Source of the DNA: Bacteroidota bacterium
GTDB taxonomy: Bacteria > Bacteroidota > Bacteroidia > B-17B0 > Aurantibacillaceae
NCBI GenBank assembly: GCA_016708845.1
Contig: JADJFB010000003.1
Location: 186,001 to 250,000 of the forward strand
Length of the DNA: 64,000 bases
Reading direction: 5' to 3'
Shown here: positions 30,669-42,263 of the stretch, one piece after another
Numbering within the stretch: the stretch's first letter is position 1
Layout: each line of letters opens with the position of its first letter
Notes under the pieces: generated by a model
What the model was told of the DNA's origin: nothing
What the model saw: the letters and a program-made list of their open reading frames with translations, nothing else
Database searches by the model: none
Position numbers and translations under genes: made by a program

Positions 30669-31607
30669 TTAATAACTCAAATAAGGCAGAATTAACCTCA
30701 ACTTTTCCTCACTAAAAATACCCAAGCCTTTCATATCGGCTTCAGTGAGTTTACCATGTTTCAATCTAAAATTTACAACTGCTTGCGCCGATTGAAAATT
30801 AAAATAGGGATGCTTGCGCAAGGAATTAAAATCTATGGCATTGATAGGGATTCTAGTCAAAGCATTTGCATCTAGTTTAATTTGAGAAGAAAGCAATAAA
30901 AATAAACTATCATTCATACCATAAACATCTTTAAGTTGATTGACTGAATGAAAGCCGCCAAGCATGGATCTATATTTAATAATACGTTTGGTGAAACCTG
31001 GGCCAATTCCTTTTAAAAACACAATCGATAAGCTATCTGCTGTATTTAATTCTACTAACTCCCTTGTAAAGGTTTTCTTTTCGTAAGTGCTCGGTTTATT
31101 GGTATAGGCAGAATCACGCTTATACTCTTTCTTTGTATTAGGAATTAAAATATAACTCTCTAACTCTTCAAATAATTTTGGGGACATTCCATACAGCTTT
31201 TTTAAATCTTCGGGTTTAAAAAACTTACCTCCTTTATTTCTAAAATTAATTAAGGTACTACTCAACTTTTTAGAGAATCCTAATTTTTGAGCATCGTCCT
31301 CAGTAATCGTGTTTGGATTAAATACAAATAATTGATTATTTGTTTTATGATCAGACCATTCTTTATTTTTGTCGGATTTATTGGAATCTTTTATAACTGA
31401 TTTATTTTCTTCAATCTCATGAGTTGACGATTGAATATTAATTGTCATCAATTGAACATTACTGGAATTGTTCCCAAAATAGGGCAATAACAGTCGAACA
31501 GCAAACAAAACAACAATAATGACACAAAGCACAAAAACGCCATTGCGCTCCTGCTTATTGAAATGAAAGAAATTAAATAAAAATGATTTAAGCTTCTGAA
31601 CTGGCAT
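30669..31607 (-). CDS. ComEA-like helix-hairpin-helix protein with N-terminal membrane anchor
   Basis: 312 residues. One N-terminal membrane helix (GVFVLCVIIVVLFAVRLLLP), a Ser/Asn-rich spacer, then three helix-hairpin-helix-type modules: NTITEDDAQKLGFSKKL, ELNTADSLSIVFLKGIGPGF and a C-terminal DFNSLRKHPYFNF. This family is common in Bacteroidota, and DNA binding in the periplasm or in DNA uptake is assumed by analogy with ComEA. It overlaps the upstream permease gene by 20 bases. Confidence 0.75.
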   Translation of the reverse strand: MPVQKLKSFLFNFFHFNKQERNGVFVLCVIIVVLFAVRLLLPYFGNNSSNVQLMTINIQSSTHEIEENKSVIKDSNKSDKNKEWSDHKTNNQLFVFNPNTITEDDAQKLGFSKKLSSTLINFRNKGGKFFKPEDLKKLYGMSPKLFEELESYILIPNTKKEYKRDSAYTNKPSTYEKKTFTRELVELNTADSLSIVFLKGIGPGFTKRIIKYRSMLGGFHSVNQLKDVYGMNDSLFLLLSSQIKLDANALTRIPINAIDFNSLRKHPYFNFQSAQAVVNFRLKHGKLTEADMKGLGIFSEEKLRLILPYLSY

Positions 31608-33045
31608 TTTTACTTCTTTTAAACATAAAATACACAGGAACTCCTAAAGCAATTATTAATAAACCCATACCACAATTAAAGGTTTTATATACTAATAAGT
31701 CTACACAGATTAAGGTCGTTAATATAATATACAATGCTGGAATTACAGGATAACCAAAGGCTTTATAAGGACGATCAGCATCTGGCATTTTTTTTCGTAA
31801 CACAAATAAGCCAGTAATAGTGATGATATAAAATATTAAAGACGAGAACGTACAGTAATCTAATAAATCGCCATAAGAACCACTTAAACATAATAAAGAA
31901 GCCCATATTCCTTGGAATATCATCGCATTAGAAGGTACATTAAATTTATTTAAAGTAGCCGCTTTCTTAAAAAACAAACCGTCTTTTGCCATCGACTGAA
32001 ATAAACGTGAACCTGCTAATATCAATCCGTTGTTACAACCAAAAGTTGAAATCATAATTAATGCCGCCATTAAATATTTTGCGATATCACCAAATACTAA
32101 AAACAAAGCAGCTGTGCCTACCCTATCTTTTTGTGCAAACATGATTCCTTACTCGGCAACTGTTTGAGCATTCGCACTTCCTTCTAAAGGCAACAAACAC
32201 AAATACGCTACATTAGCTAAAACATAAATTAAAGTCACAATACACACTCCAAAAAACAATCCTAGCGGAATATTACGTTTAGGGTTTTCTACTTCGCCTG
32301 CAATAAAAGTTACATTGTTCCACGCGTCACTGCTAAATAAAGATCCAATCATGGCTAAGCCTAAAGCGGTTGCTAATGACATTCCTGATAATGAATTAGT
32401 GCCAGAAAACCAGCCTCCATTAATATTATTTACCTGCTTTGCGTCCCAAGCATTTGTCATATTATTAGAAAACACATCACTATGAAATCCATAATAAATA
32501 CCCACAATAATTAAAGCAAACAAAGCAATTAATTTAGCTGATGTAAAAATTCGCTGAATGGCTTTTCCGTTTTCTATTCCACGAGTATTGATAAAAGTCA
32601 AAAGAGCAATAATAAAAATAGCTAATAACTGTGCACTCGTAATTTTGAGGCTAGCGATTTGAAACATAACATTTCCTTCTTCGAAAAAAGGAATAAATAC
32701 ACCCGTAAATTTTGCAAAAGCAACAGCCACCGCTGCAATAACTCCTGTTTGAATCACTAGAAAAACTGTCCAACCATAAACAAACGCCACTAAATCACCA
32801 AATGCTTTTTTAATGTAAACAAATTGTCCACCTGCTTGGGGCATCATGCCCGCTAACTCTCCATAACTTAAGGCTGCAAATAAAGTGATAACACCAGAAA
32901 GAATCCAAACGACTAATAACCATCCTGCTGAACCAACTACACGTGCAATATCTGCACTCACAATAAAAATCCCTGAACCAATCATAGAACCTGCAACTAG
33001 CAGAGTAGTATCAAATAAATTAAGACTTGGCTTTTTTATATTCAT
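31588..33045 (-). CDS. APC-family amino acid permease with an in-frame stop
   Basis: 485-codon amino acid/polyamine/organocation carrier with about 12 membrane helices. It starts MNIKKPSLNLFDTTLLVAGS, with GSMIGSGIFIVSADI in helix 1 and MISTFGCNNGLILAGSRLF after the break. A TAA at 32149-32151 falls between QTVAE and GIMFAQKDRVG with the same frame on both sides, so this is a nonsense codon rather than an indel. The sequence resembles LAT-like neutral or y+ amino acid exchangers; substrate unknown. Confidence 0.8.
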
Positions 33046-33057
33046 ATAAAGATCTTT

Positions 33058-36000
33058 TTAACGAAGAAGGGTAACGTGTCCTACTTTTTCTATGGTTTTA
33101 CTATTAATGTCTGTTGCTATTAACTTATAGGTATAAACACCTAACTCGCAATTTACATTTTTATACGTTCCATTCCAACCGCTGCCTAACTCTTTTGTTC
33201 TAAAAATATTTTCGCCCCATCTATTAAATATCAGTAATTCAATTTCAACATAACCGCTGTACTCCGGTTTAAAAACATCATTAATACCACTCCCATTAGG
33301 CGAAAAGCTATTAGGGATGTATAAGGTTGGAGTTACTTTTATTTCAATCGAATCTTTAGCCACACAACCATATTGATTTGCAATGGTAGCGTAATACGTA
33401 ATACTTGATGGCACAATTGCTGCACTATTGTTACAAAATGTACACGATAACATATAATCTGGTTCCCATGTACTTATGGTGTCAGATGCACTATACATTT
33501 GTACGACTTCTCCCGAAAAAACCTCAACAACTTTTGGAGTAACTGTTAAGGTGGGTAATGCGTATACCACCACATCATAATTTCCAGAAGTTAAACAGGG
33601 CCCGTTATATACATTTAAGGTATAAGTCATCGTTTGTTGTGGATTTACAAAAGGATTAAAAACATCTGTGTAATCTATGTGATCAGCAGGAATCCATTCA
33701 TAATTATAATTTCCTTGCGGACCTAATATTTGTTTACTTTCATTAATACACATTGAAATAGAATAAGTATTCATAGGAACATGTGTAAACGAATCAACAC
33801 GGATACTATCTTTTATACAAACAATTATTTGAAATTGTCGTTAAATAATACCATCCAGGAGTAAAGGCATTAATTTGAGGTGTACTTTCTCCGTTACTCC
33901 AAAAATAAGACGTACAATTTTGATTCGCATATAATTTAACTGTGTCATCAATACAAGCATGCGCGGGATCTAACAAAATTTTAGTATCGTTTTTAAATAC
34001 AAATACTCTTACCGAATCAAATGCGATACATCCACTTTGTTCAACTGTTACATGATATATGATGTCATTTGGCGTAGTTGTATAAGGGCGTTGAACATTA
34101 GGATTGGTGAGGAAAGTGCTTGGCGTCCAAGTAAACGTACATCCTGTTGGTGATGATAATTCTAATCTTGCAGAATCGCCCAAACATAAATTAATGTCAG
34201 GTATAGCTGGCAAAATAAATGGTGCGGTTACATTAATTGAAACATCAACTGTATCAATAACATTACAAATGGTATTATTAGAAATTAACTGAACCGAATA
34301 CGTTCCAACTGTTGTATAAGTATGTACAGGTGCAATTGCTGTGGATGTTGAACCATCACCAAAACTCCAAGCATAATTTATAGTAGCACTATTATTATTT
34401 ATAAAGTTAACATTTACAGCAGGTACGCAACCACTAATATTATACTGAATAGGGGTTAACGCTGCTGGCGAAGTAACTGTGACATTGGTGTAAGTCGTAT
34501 CCCAAACATTACAGGTATTCACATTATGCGAAATCAATTGTACGGTATAAACCCCAACCGCTGTGTAAGTGTGCGTTGGTTGAAAAGTAGTAGAAGTCGC
34601 ACCATCTCCGAAATTCCAAAAATAATCAATACCATTCACGCTATGATTAACGAAACTTACTGATAAAGGCGCGCATCCTACTGGATTGGTTGGATTTGTT
34701 GCTAACTGAGCTATGGTTAAATTAGAATTAAAGGTGAATTTCACTACAGCATTATTACAATTTGTAGAGCCGTTTTGTGTTGACCATGCCGTTGGTGTGG
34801 CAGGCATATCATCATTGCCTCCACAGCTTTCGCAAATAGATTGGTATATAATCCCTGATTTATCAAATCTGCTTGTCCCTCCATCAACATGCTCATTACT
34901 AACATTTCCTCCAAAAAAAGTAGCATACTGCAATGAAGCGGCATTAGGATTTAACACCATAAAATAAAAATCACTGCTATCAGTTGTACTGATAAAAGCA
35001 TTTGGAGTAACAGGTAAATTAGCTGTTGAACTATTAGGCTGGTTTTGGTTATATAATACACCTCCCCATCCAGATATATAAATACTACCACAAAGATCTA
35101 CTAAAAAAGCTGCTGGAGAAATATCTGGAAATCCATCACCTGAACCAACTATGGTAGAAAAAAACGAACTTGTTAAGTTAGCATTTAAACAATGAATAAA
35201 CTGTCCGCTATTTGGGTTACTATATACGCCTGTTGAAACTGGATATGCACCTTCAGTTTGACCAAATACATAAACTCTATTTTGCTTATCCATTTGCACA
35301 AAATAAGACTGATCGTACATGCTTGTGCCTAAATATGTAGAAGCCTGAATAGCGTTTCCATTAAAAGAAAATAAGCTTAAAAAACCATCCACTCCTCCTC
35401 TTGCTGTTGGATGTATACTTCCTGTTGTTGTATGAAAATCTGGACTATTTGTTCCACCGGTAACATATAATTGATCGTTAGAATTTAATTCAATGTTATA
35501 TGCTCCATCATTACCAGAACCTCCAAAATAGGTACTGAATATAAGCGTGCTTAAACTCGGATTTAATTTTACAATACATGCATCTTGTGTTCCATTTAAT
35601 GAAGTTTGAAAGCATGAGGGTGTTACTGGAAAATTAGATGAAATTGTATTGGATGCGATATAAACATTATTAGAATCATCAACGATAACGCTACCTCGCA
35701 AATCGTCTGAATAATTATAATGTAGGCCACCTAAAAAAATACCGCCATTCACACCTTCATCCAAACTCCCTCCTAAATACGTACTAGCCATTAAAGATGT
35801 TCCAGTGGCATTAAATTTTGTAATAATCAAATCAGAACCTCCAGCATTTGCTGTTTGCACAACACCAGTTGTAATGGGAAAATTAGGTGAATAGGTTCTA
35901 CCGAAAACAACTAATTCTCCTAAATTATCTACAATGATACTTTGAGGCGATTCATTTCCTGTTCCGCCTAAATAGGTTGAATACAATAAACCAGAGCCAG

Positions 36001-36940
36001 AAGGATTAAATTTAGAAACAGAGATGTCGCCACCGTAACCTGTACCTCCCATATAATTTATTTGAAAAGCACCTGCAGATAAAGGATAAGATGGGCCAAA
36101 ACACATCCCCGCAGTGTAAGCGTTTCCTTGAATATCATAAGTAGCGGTCATTCCAAAATTATCAGACAACGAGCCTGTGTAAGTAGCAAACACTAAAGTT
36201 GGGTCAATAACTAATGGAAGGTTTTTATTGTATTGTGTAATTTTAAATTTTACTTGATTATTTTCTAAAACATAGCTACACTTTAGCTCTGCTTGCTTTC
36301 CATTAATAATCTGATAAGCGTAAGGAGCTTTTTGTGTAATATCTCCTACTTCGGTTTGTAAAATCAAATTACCATCTATAACTTTCAAATGATTTTGTCC
36401 AGTAAAGTTCATCACTAATTGATTAACATCTGCACCAGGATTAACTATAAAATCAAAACGAAAATTATTTTTTCGCTGCAGTATTTTACATCAATACCTT
36501 GATATAAATTTTTGTAGATGATTTGTTTGAATGATTTAACTCGCGAAGCCCATTTTAAAGGATCTTTGCCAATAAAATAATTCTCATAAAACGCATTGGA
36601 ATCTCTTTGTTGAATAATAGCGTTTGCATGACTATTTACAAAATCCATTTTAATAGCATGATAGGTAATTGGAGCTTTGGATCCATGGTGATGCATTCCT
36701 CTAATCCATCTTTAGGGAAAAATACATAAGACAAGCCTTGTTGCTCTAAAAACACTTTGCCACCTTTAAATTTCCCTTCAAATAACACATTATCATGCCA
36801 TTGTCCCTTGTTTTGAGCAAATAGTACATAGGAAGATTGAGGCAATAGAGGAACTTTCAAAGAATCTTTGTCAAATCTTGCATATCCCCAAAAGGATAAA
36901 AAGACAAAAAACGATATGTAACAAATTGCTTTAATCGCAA
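33058..36940 (-). CDS. Large type IX secreted protein: DUF7948, SBBP repeats, PKD domains, CHU_C (frameshifted)
   Basis: About 1290 residues. Order from the N-terminus: hydrophobic leader (FFVFLSFWGYA), a DUF7948-like domain (VLFAQNKGQWHDNVLFEGKF, HLKVIDGNLIL), a propeller of SBBP repeats (YSTYLGGTGNESPQSI and similar, about six), two PKD domains (YFWNFGDGATST and YAWSFGDGSTST), an Ig-like region and a CHU_C gliding-motility C-terminus (LLIFNRWGENIF). Such proteins are exported by the type IX system; the role is probably adhesion or surface structure. Indels near 33790, 36430, 36670 and 36915 split it. The likely start is TTG at 36940, five bases after a -7 element. Confidence 0.8.
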
Positions 36941-36942
36941 CT

Positions 36943-36973
36943 CAAATATATGATTATTAAAGAGATATACAAA
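36943..36973 (-). promoter_or_regulatory. Promoter of the large secreted protein, nearly leaderless
   Basis: On the minus strand: TTTG (36973-36970), exactly 19 bases, TATATTTG (36950-36943), then the probable TTG start two bases later at 36940. It is an exact match to the -33/-7 pair. Confidence 0.65.
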
Positions 36974-36998
36974 TATCTTCACTCATTAACACCATAAA

Positions 36999-37021
36999 AA
37001 AAGGCGGATAAACCGCCTTTT
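36999..37021 (-). terminator. Terminator of the second APC permease
   Basis: 9-bp stem AAAAGGCGG / CCGCCTTTT with loop ATAAA. On the minus strand it ends in a T run and lies just after the permease stop at 37028. Confidence 0.8.
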
Positions 37022-37027
37022 AATTTA

Positions 37028-38451
37028 TTATTCTATACCTTGTTTTTCAAGATTACTGTTTCGTTTACCGTATATGAAATAAACAATAACACCTAATACT
37101 CCCCAAATTAAGAAGAAGTTCCAAGTTGCGGCTCTAACTTGAGTCATTAAAAACAGATTAAATGCAACACCTAAAGTACCAACTAAGTATACAGCAGGAG
37201 TTTTATAAGGACGCTCTAACTCAGGTTTTTTGTAACGTAAAATCATTACTGCCACACAAACCATAGCAAAGGCTAATAAAGTTCCCATACTACACATCTC
37301 ACTTACTTTATCAATTGGAGTAAATGCAGCAACTAAAGAAATTAATCCGCCCACTAAAATTGTACTTTTATATGGAGTTTTAAAAACTGGATGTAACACT
37401 TTAAAGAAAGCTGGCATTAATCCATCTTTTGCCATTCCTAAGAAGATACGTGTTTGACCTAACATCATTACTAACATTACAGAGGTTAAACCTGCTGTAG
37501 CAGCAATAGTAATAATAAATACAGCCCAATTAATTCCAATTCCTGAGAAAGCAGAAGCAACAGGAGCTGCTTTGTCTAACTCAGTATATTTTACCATGCC
37601 TGTTAAAACTAACGACACTAAAATATATAACACGGTACAGATAATTAATGATCTACAATGGCAAAGGAACATCTTTTTAGGATTAATTGCTTCACCAGCT
37701 TGAGTAGAAACAGCATCAAACCAATATAAGCAAAGAATACAATCGTTGCTGCTGTTAAAACACCACCAAAACCAAATTTCATTTTTACCATTGCGTTTCC
37801 AATTCATCTAATAGGTCTCATCTGGGATAAACGGCACCCAATTTTCTGTTTTAACATAAAAAGCACCGACAATAATAACAAATAACACAACTGCTATTTT
37901 TACAATTACAATAATATTGTTTGTTTTAGCTGCCTCTTTAATACCTTTTACTAAAATAGCCGTTACAACCCATGTAATTAAAAAGGCAGGTTTCAGTAGC
38001 AGTTGCCATATCATTACATAACCAAATAGGAAATTCAATTCCAAATAAATGTAACAACTTTACAAAATATCCGCTCCAAGCAACAGCCACTGTTGTAGCT
38101 CCCATCATGTATTCCAAAATCAAATTCCAGCCAATAAACCAGGCAAATAACTCACCTACAGTTCCGTAAGCATAAGCATAAGCAGAACCTTCAACTGGTA
38201 ATACAGAAGCAAACTCAGCATAACACAAAGACGCAAATAAACATGCCAATACCAGCAATAACAAAAGCTAAAGCTAAAGCTGGACCCGCATAATCGTGAG
38301 CTGCAATACCTGTTAAGGTAAAAATACCTCCGCCAATAATGGCGCCAATACCTAATGAAGTTAAGCCCCATTTAGTTAATACACGCTTTAAATCATTTTT
38401 CTTCATATCTGCTTCAAAAGCTGATACTGGTTTTACTCTCCAAACTGACAT
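37028..38451 (-). CDS. APC-family cationic-amino-acid-transporter-like permease (about four frameshifts)
   Basis: About 475 residues after repair, with 12 or more helices. The N-terminal soluble segment MSVWRVKPVSAFEADMKKND precedes IGAIIGGGIFTLTGIAA. Further family motifs are EFASVLPVEGSAYAYAYGTV, LEYMMGATTVAVAWSGY and FDAVSTQAGEAINPKK, then SVMLVMMLGQTRIFLGMAKD, all typical of bacterial CAT (APC/CAT) carriers. Frame breaks lie near 38230, 38000, 37805 and 37680. Substrate probably a cationic or broad amino acid range. Confidence 0.82.
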
Positions 38452-38549
38452 ATAGTATATTTTATTTTTTAGTGATAAATATTCTTAACTACTCAAATAT
38501 ATATAATTTTATTTAAAAACATATAATCCGCTATCTTTACCTCGAAAAA

Positions 38550-39812
38550 ATGACGTCTTTAATCATTATACTATTTATTGTTGGCTACATGGTGATTGCT
38601 TTAGAGCATAGCTTTAGTATCAACAAAGCAGGAACTGCGCTTTTATTAGGCGTTTTATGCTGGACAACCTATGCTCTAAATTCAGCCGACACTCATTTTA
38701 TTGGAGGCTTAAGTCATCATTTATCGGAAATATCTGAAATATTATTTTTTCTATTGGGCGCCATGACGATTGTGGAGTTAATTGATGCGCACGATGGTTT
38801 TGATATCATTACCGAAAAAATAAACACAACTAATAAACGCTATTTATTAATTATTGTATCTGCTTTAGCCTTTGTATTATCAGCAGTATTAGATAATTTA
38901 ACCACTGCTATTGTTATGGCAACGGTTGTAAAAAAATTAATTCCAGAAAAAACAGATCGTTTTTACTTTTTAGGTTTAGTGATTATTTCGGCAAATGCTG
39001 GTGGCTGTTTTAGTCCTATTGGCGACGTAACAACTACCATGCTTTGGGTAGCTAATAAATTAACTCCTGGTGTCATCATTACTCATTTATTTTTACCGAG
39101 TTTAGTTTGTATGTTGGTTCCATTAGCCTTTAGTATGATTAAAATTAAAGGGCACGTTAGCTCAATAAATATTGAAAAAAAAGATAGTTCTATTTCGTCA
39201 AAAGAAAAAACACTCATTTTTGCTTTGGGTTTAGCTTGTTTATTATTTGTTCCTGTATTTAAAACCATTACTCACTTACCTCCGTATATGGGAATTTTAT
39301 TTGGTTTAGGAATTATGTGGGTAGTAACCGAATTAATTCATAAACGTAAAGATGAATTTGAAAAAGGAAAATTCTCTGTTGTTAATGCCATTACAAAAAC
39401 AGATGTGCCAAGTGTTTTATTCTTTTTAGGAATATTACTAGCCGTTGCCTGCTTACAAGAAATTCATGTATTACAAAATACTGCCACTTTACTAAATGAC
39501 CATATTGGTAACTTAAAAATTATTTCTTTCTTAATTGGATTACTATCTGCTATAGTCGACAATGTACCTTTATTAGCAGCCTCTATGGGCATGTATGATT
39601 TCCCTACCAATGATACGTTTTGGGAAATGATGGCTTATTGCACTGGAACAGGTGGCAGTTGCTTAATTATTGGAAGTGCAGCAGGAGTTGCCGTGATGGG
39701 AATAGAAAATATTAGTTTTAGTTGGTATTTTAAAAACATTTCGTGGTTAGCATTTGTTGGATATATTGCTGGCTTTTTAATTTATAATTTACAAAATAGT
39801 ATTATTGCATAG
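38550..39812 (+). CDS. nhaD: Na+/H+ antiporter NhaD
   Basis: 420-residue NhaD-type antiporter of the ion transporter superfamily, with about 12 helices. Signatures are FFLLGAMTIVELIDAHDGFD, ALAFVLSAVLDNLTTAIVMA, ISANAGGCFSPIGDVTTTML and SAIVDNVPLLAASMGMYD. It exports Na+ in exchange for protons. A TATCTTTA -7-like element is at 38532-38539. The TAG stop shares a base with the GTG start of the next gene. Confidence 0.9.
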   Translation: MTSLIIILFIVGYMVIALEHSFSINKAGTALLLGVLCWTTYALNSADTHFIGGLSHHLSEISEILFFLLGAMTIVELIDAHDGFDIITEKINTTNKRYLLIIVSALAFVLSAVLDNLTTAIVMATVVKKLIPEKTDRFYFLGLVIISANAGGCFSPIGDVTTTMLWVANKLTPGVIITHLFLPSLVCMLVPLAFSMIKIKGHVSSINIEKKDSSISSKEKTLIFALGLACLLFVPVFKTITHLPPYMGILFGLGIMWVVTELIHKRKDEFEKGKFSVVNAITKTDVPSVLFFLGILLAVACLQEIHVLQNTATLLNDHIGNLKIISFLIGLLSAIVDNVPLLAASMGMYDFPTNDTFWEMMAYCTGTGGSCLIIGSAAGVAVMGIENISFSWYFKNISWLAFVGYIAGFLIYNLQNSIIA

Positions 39813-40813
39813 TGGAACCTATAGAACCTGAACACAATAACGAGAATGAATCGACTGAAAACCCAGATTTTCAGTCGCAACCCACCATTTTACCTAAACC
39901 TGTGTTAATGCAGGATGAAAAAAATTGGGTAAGAAAATCACTGATAAGCTTAGCTATTTACGGTTTTTTATTCCTCTTTATTTTCAAAACAGAACCAATT
40001 TATATTGCAGCAGTTTTATTAGCATTATTGGTGCATGAATTCGGACATTTTTTCGCTATGAAGGCTTTCAATTACAATAACGTAAAGTTATTTGTATTAC
40101 CGCTTTTAGGGGCTTATGTTACTGGCAAAAAATCCATTATTTCGCAACGACAAATGACAGTAGTTGTTTTGGCGGGCCCGGTTCCTGGGATTATTGTAGG
40201 AATTGTCTTACTAATGTATACCGATTCATATCCAAATGAGCGATTAGATATGTTAGGAAAAATATTTTTAGGTCTTAATTTTTTCAACCTATTACCATTT
40301 ATGCCTTTAGATGGGGGACGATTATTAGAAACCTTATTTATTAATCATAACCATGCTTTAAGAGTTGTATTTACAAGTATTTCTATTTTAGTATTGTTAC
40401 TATTTGCTGTTTTATTTAAAAGTTTATTCTTTTTAATAATCCCTATCTCTATGATATTTGATTTAATCATGGAAATTAAAAACCAAAAAATCAGAGATTA
40501 TTTGATTCAAGAAAAAATTAATTACATCACCGATTATAATGAACTACCTGACAAAGATTACTGGGTAATCAGAGATTGTATTATTTTATCATTCAACAAA
40601 CGTTATAAAGGAATTCAAGCTGGTCTTCATCAATATAGTGTTATTGAAGGTGGTTTGATACAGCATGTAGTGGCAGTTTTAAAAACACCTATTATCAAAG
40701 ATTTAAAAATTGTTGGGACGCTAATTGCCTTCTTAATTTTTTGTTTCTTCTTGCTTTTACCAATCATTTATTATATCCCAAAAATAATTGTAGCACTACA
40801 AGCCGCACAATGA
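39812..40813 (+). CDS. Site-2-protease family membrane metalloprotease (M50)
   Basis: 333 residues with five or six helices. The zinc motif HEFGHFFAMKAF lies in a helix, and the second motif NLLPFMPLDGGRLLE supplies the Asp ligand. No PDZ domain is visible, placing it in a compact S2P subgroup. Substrate unknown. It begins with GTG overlapping the nhaD stop and ends with an ATGA overlap to the PAP2 gene, so the three genes form one translationally coupled operon. Confidence 0.8.
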   Translation: MEPIEPEHNNENESTENPDFQSQPTILPKPVLMQDEKNWVRKSLISLAIYGFLFLFIFKTEPIYIAAVLLALLVHEFGHFFAMKAFNYNNVKLFVLPLLGAYVTGKKSIISQRQMTVVVLAGPVPGIIVGIVLLMYTDSYPNERLDMLGKIFLGLNFFNLLPFMPLDGGRLLETLFINHNHALRVVFTSISILVLLLFAVLFKSLFFLIIPISMIFDLIMEIKNQKIRDYLIQEKINYITDYNELPDKDYWVIRDCIILSFNKRYKGIQAGLHQYSVIEGGLIQHVVAVLKTPIIKDLKIVGTLIAFLIFCFFLLLPIIYYIPKIIVALQAAQ

Positions 40814-41394
40814 AAAAGCTAATACTAATACTTTTAATAGCACAACAATACCTTGTTCAATCGCAAAACTTAGATTTTACGATGTTGAGAGCTATTAATA
40901 AAAATGAGCATCCAAATTGGGATAAAACCATGAAGATTACTTCTGAGTCTATTTATCCCGCTATGGTTATTGCTCCGGGTTCATTAATTTTAAGTGGTTA
41001 TGTGAATAATGACAAAATTATGATGCGAAATGGCGTTAAAACAGGTGTTGCTATTGGCTTAAATGTACTTTTAACTTCAGGTTTGAAATATGCTATTAAT
41101 CGTCCGCGACCTTTTGAGCAATATCCCAATGATATTGTAAAACGCACGCACGCAGGTAAATATTCTTTTCCTTCGGGGCATACATCTACCGCTTTTGCAA
41201 CAGCTACGGCTCTAACTTTATCTACAAAAAAATGGTATGTGGCTTTGCCATCTTATGCTTATGCTTGTGCTGTTGGATATTCGCGCATGCGATTAGGCGT
41301 TCATTTTCCTAGTGATGTATTAGGAGGTATGGTAATTGGCATTGGAACTTCTTTATTAGTTTTTCAAATTGATAAATGGATGCAGAAGAATTAA
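40810..41394 (+). CDS. PAP2-family phosphatase, exported
   Basis: 194 residues with a signal-like N-terminus (MKKLILILLIAQQYLVQSQ). The three phosphatase motifs are KYAINRPRP, YSFPSGHTSTAF and SRMRLGVHFPSDVLGG. It probably dephosphorylates a lipid phosphate (for example undecaprenyl diphosphate or phosphatidic acid) at the periplasmic face. The start at 40810 overlaps the M50 gene stop. Confidence 0.85.
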   Translation: MKKLILILLIAQQYLVQSQNLDFTMLRAINKNEHPNWDKTMKITSESIYPAMVIAPGSLILSGYVNNDKIMMRNGVKTGVAIGLNVLLTSGLKYAINRPRPFEQYPNDIVKRTHAGKYSFPSGHTSTAFATATALTLSTKKWYVALPSYAYACAVGYSRMRLGVHFPSDVLGGMVIGIGTSLLVFQIDKWMQKN

Positions 41395-41575
41395 GACTCT
41401 TTCCGATAAAGAACAAGTATTAACGATAAAAAAAGATCTTCGAATCACGCTATCTGCGAGCCAAATTATGATGTAAATCAACTCTAATTGTTTGTTAATT
41501 TATGTTTATTTACGTTCCTTTCCTTTATTTAAATTGTATTTTTACAACTAGTACAAATTATTACAACACATTACC

Positions 41576-42202
41576 ATGAAGCATTTATTTATTATTACTC
41601 TTATATTTTTTTCCGCTAATTTATTTTCGCAAAACAAAACTGCTAACGAAAAATACTTACAAATTTCGGGTGTTGTATTAGATGATAGTTTACAACCTTT
41701 ACCATTTGTATCCATTATGCTAAAAGGAACTCGCTCCGGAACTGTGAGTGATTTCTATGGTTTCTTTACCATTGTAGCTCGTCCTGGTGATGAATTACAA
41801 TTCTTTTCAATTAACCATAAAAGCAAAGCTTATAATTTATCAGATACCTTAACCGGCAAACACTATTCTATTATTCAGATTCTAACAAAAGACACGATTC
41901 AATTAGCACAAGTAAACGTATTTCCTTGGCCAAGTAAAGAACAATTTAAACGTGCAATTTTAAATCTTGATTTAAGTGATACAGATATTGAGCGTGCTTA
42001 TAAAAACATGGACAATGAAGATGTTCGTGAATCAATCAAAGGAGGCTCAATGGACGCAGCTGCTAATTACCGAGTTAGAATGCAGCAACAATACACTCGT
42101 TTGTATCAAGTAGGGCAATACCCAAGTGTGAGTTTATTAAATCCTGTGGCTTGGGCTAAGTTTATTGATGCTTGGCGTAGCGGGAAGCTTAAAATAAAAT
42201 AA
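41576..42202 (+). CDS. Exported CarboxypepD_reg-like domain protein
   Basis: 208 residues with signal peptide MKHLFIITLIFFSANLFSQ followed by a carboxypeptidase-regulatory-like beta-sandwich (ISGVVLDDSLQPLPFVSIML, GTVSDFYGFFTIVARPGDEL). The C-terminal half is charged and helical (QFKRAILNLDLSDTDIERAY) and ends in a conserved-looking LLNPVAWAKFIDAWRS. Such proteins are frequent beside TonB-dependent receptors; here the receptor starts 61 bases downstream. Role unknown. Confidence 0.65.
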   Translation: MKHLFIITLIFFSANLFSQNKTANEKYLQISGVVLDDSLQPLPFVSIMLKGTRSGTVSDFYGFFTIVARPGDELQFFSINHKSKAYNLSDTLTGKHYSIIQILTKDTIQLAQVNVFPWPSKEQFKRAILNLDLSDTDIERAYKNMDNEDVRESIKGGSMDAAANYRVRMQQQYTRLYQVGQYPSVSLLNPVAWAKFIDAWRSGKLKIK

Positions 42203-42263
42203 AACAAGGCCCAAATTCCATTTCTTTTTGCAATATTTGTAGGATAACACCGTTATTTAACCT

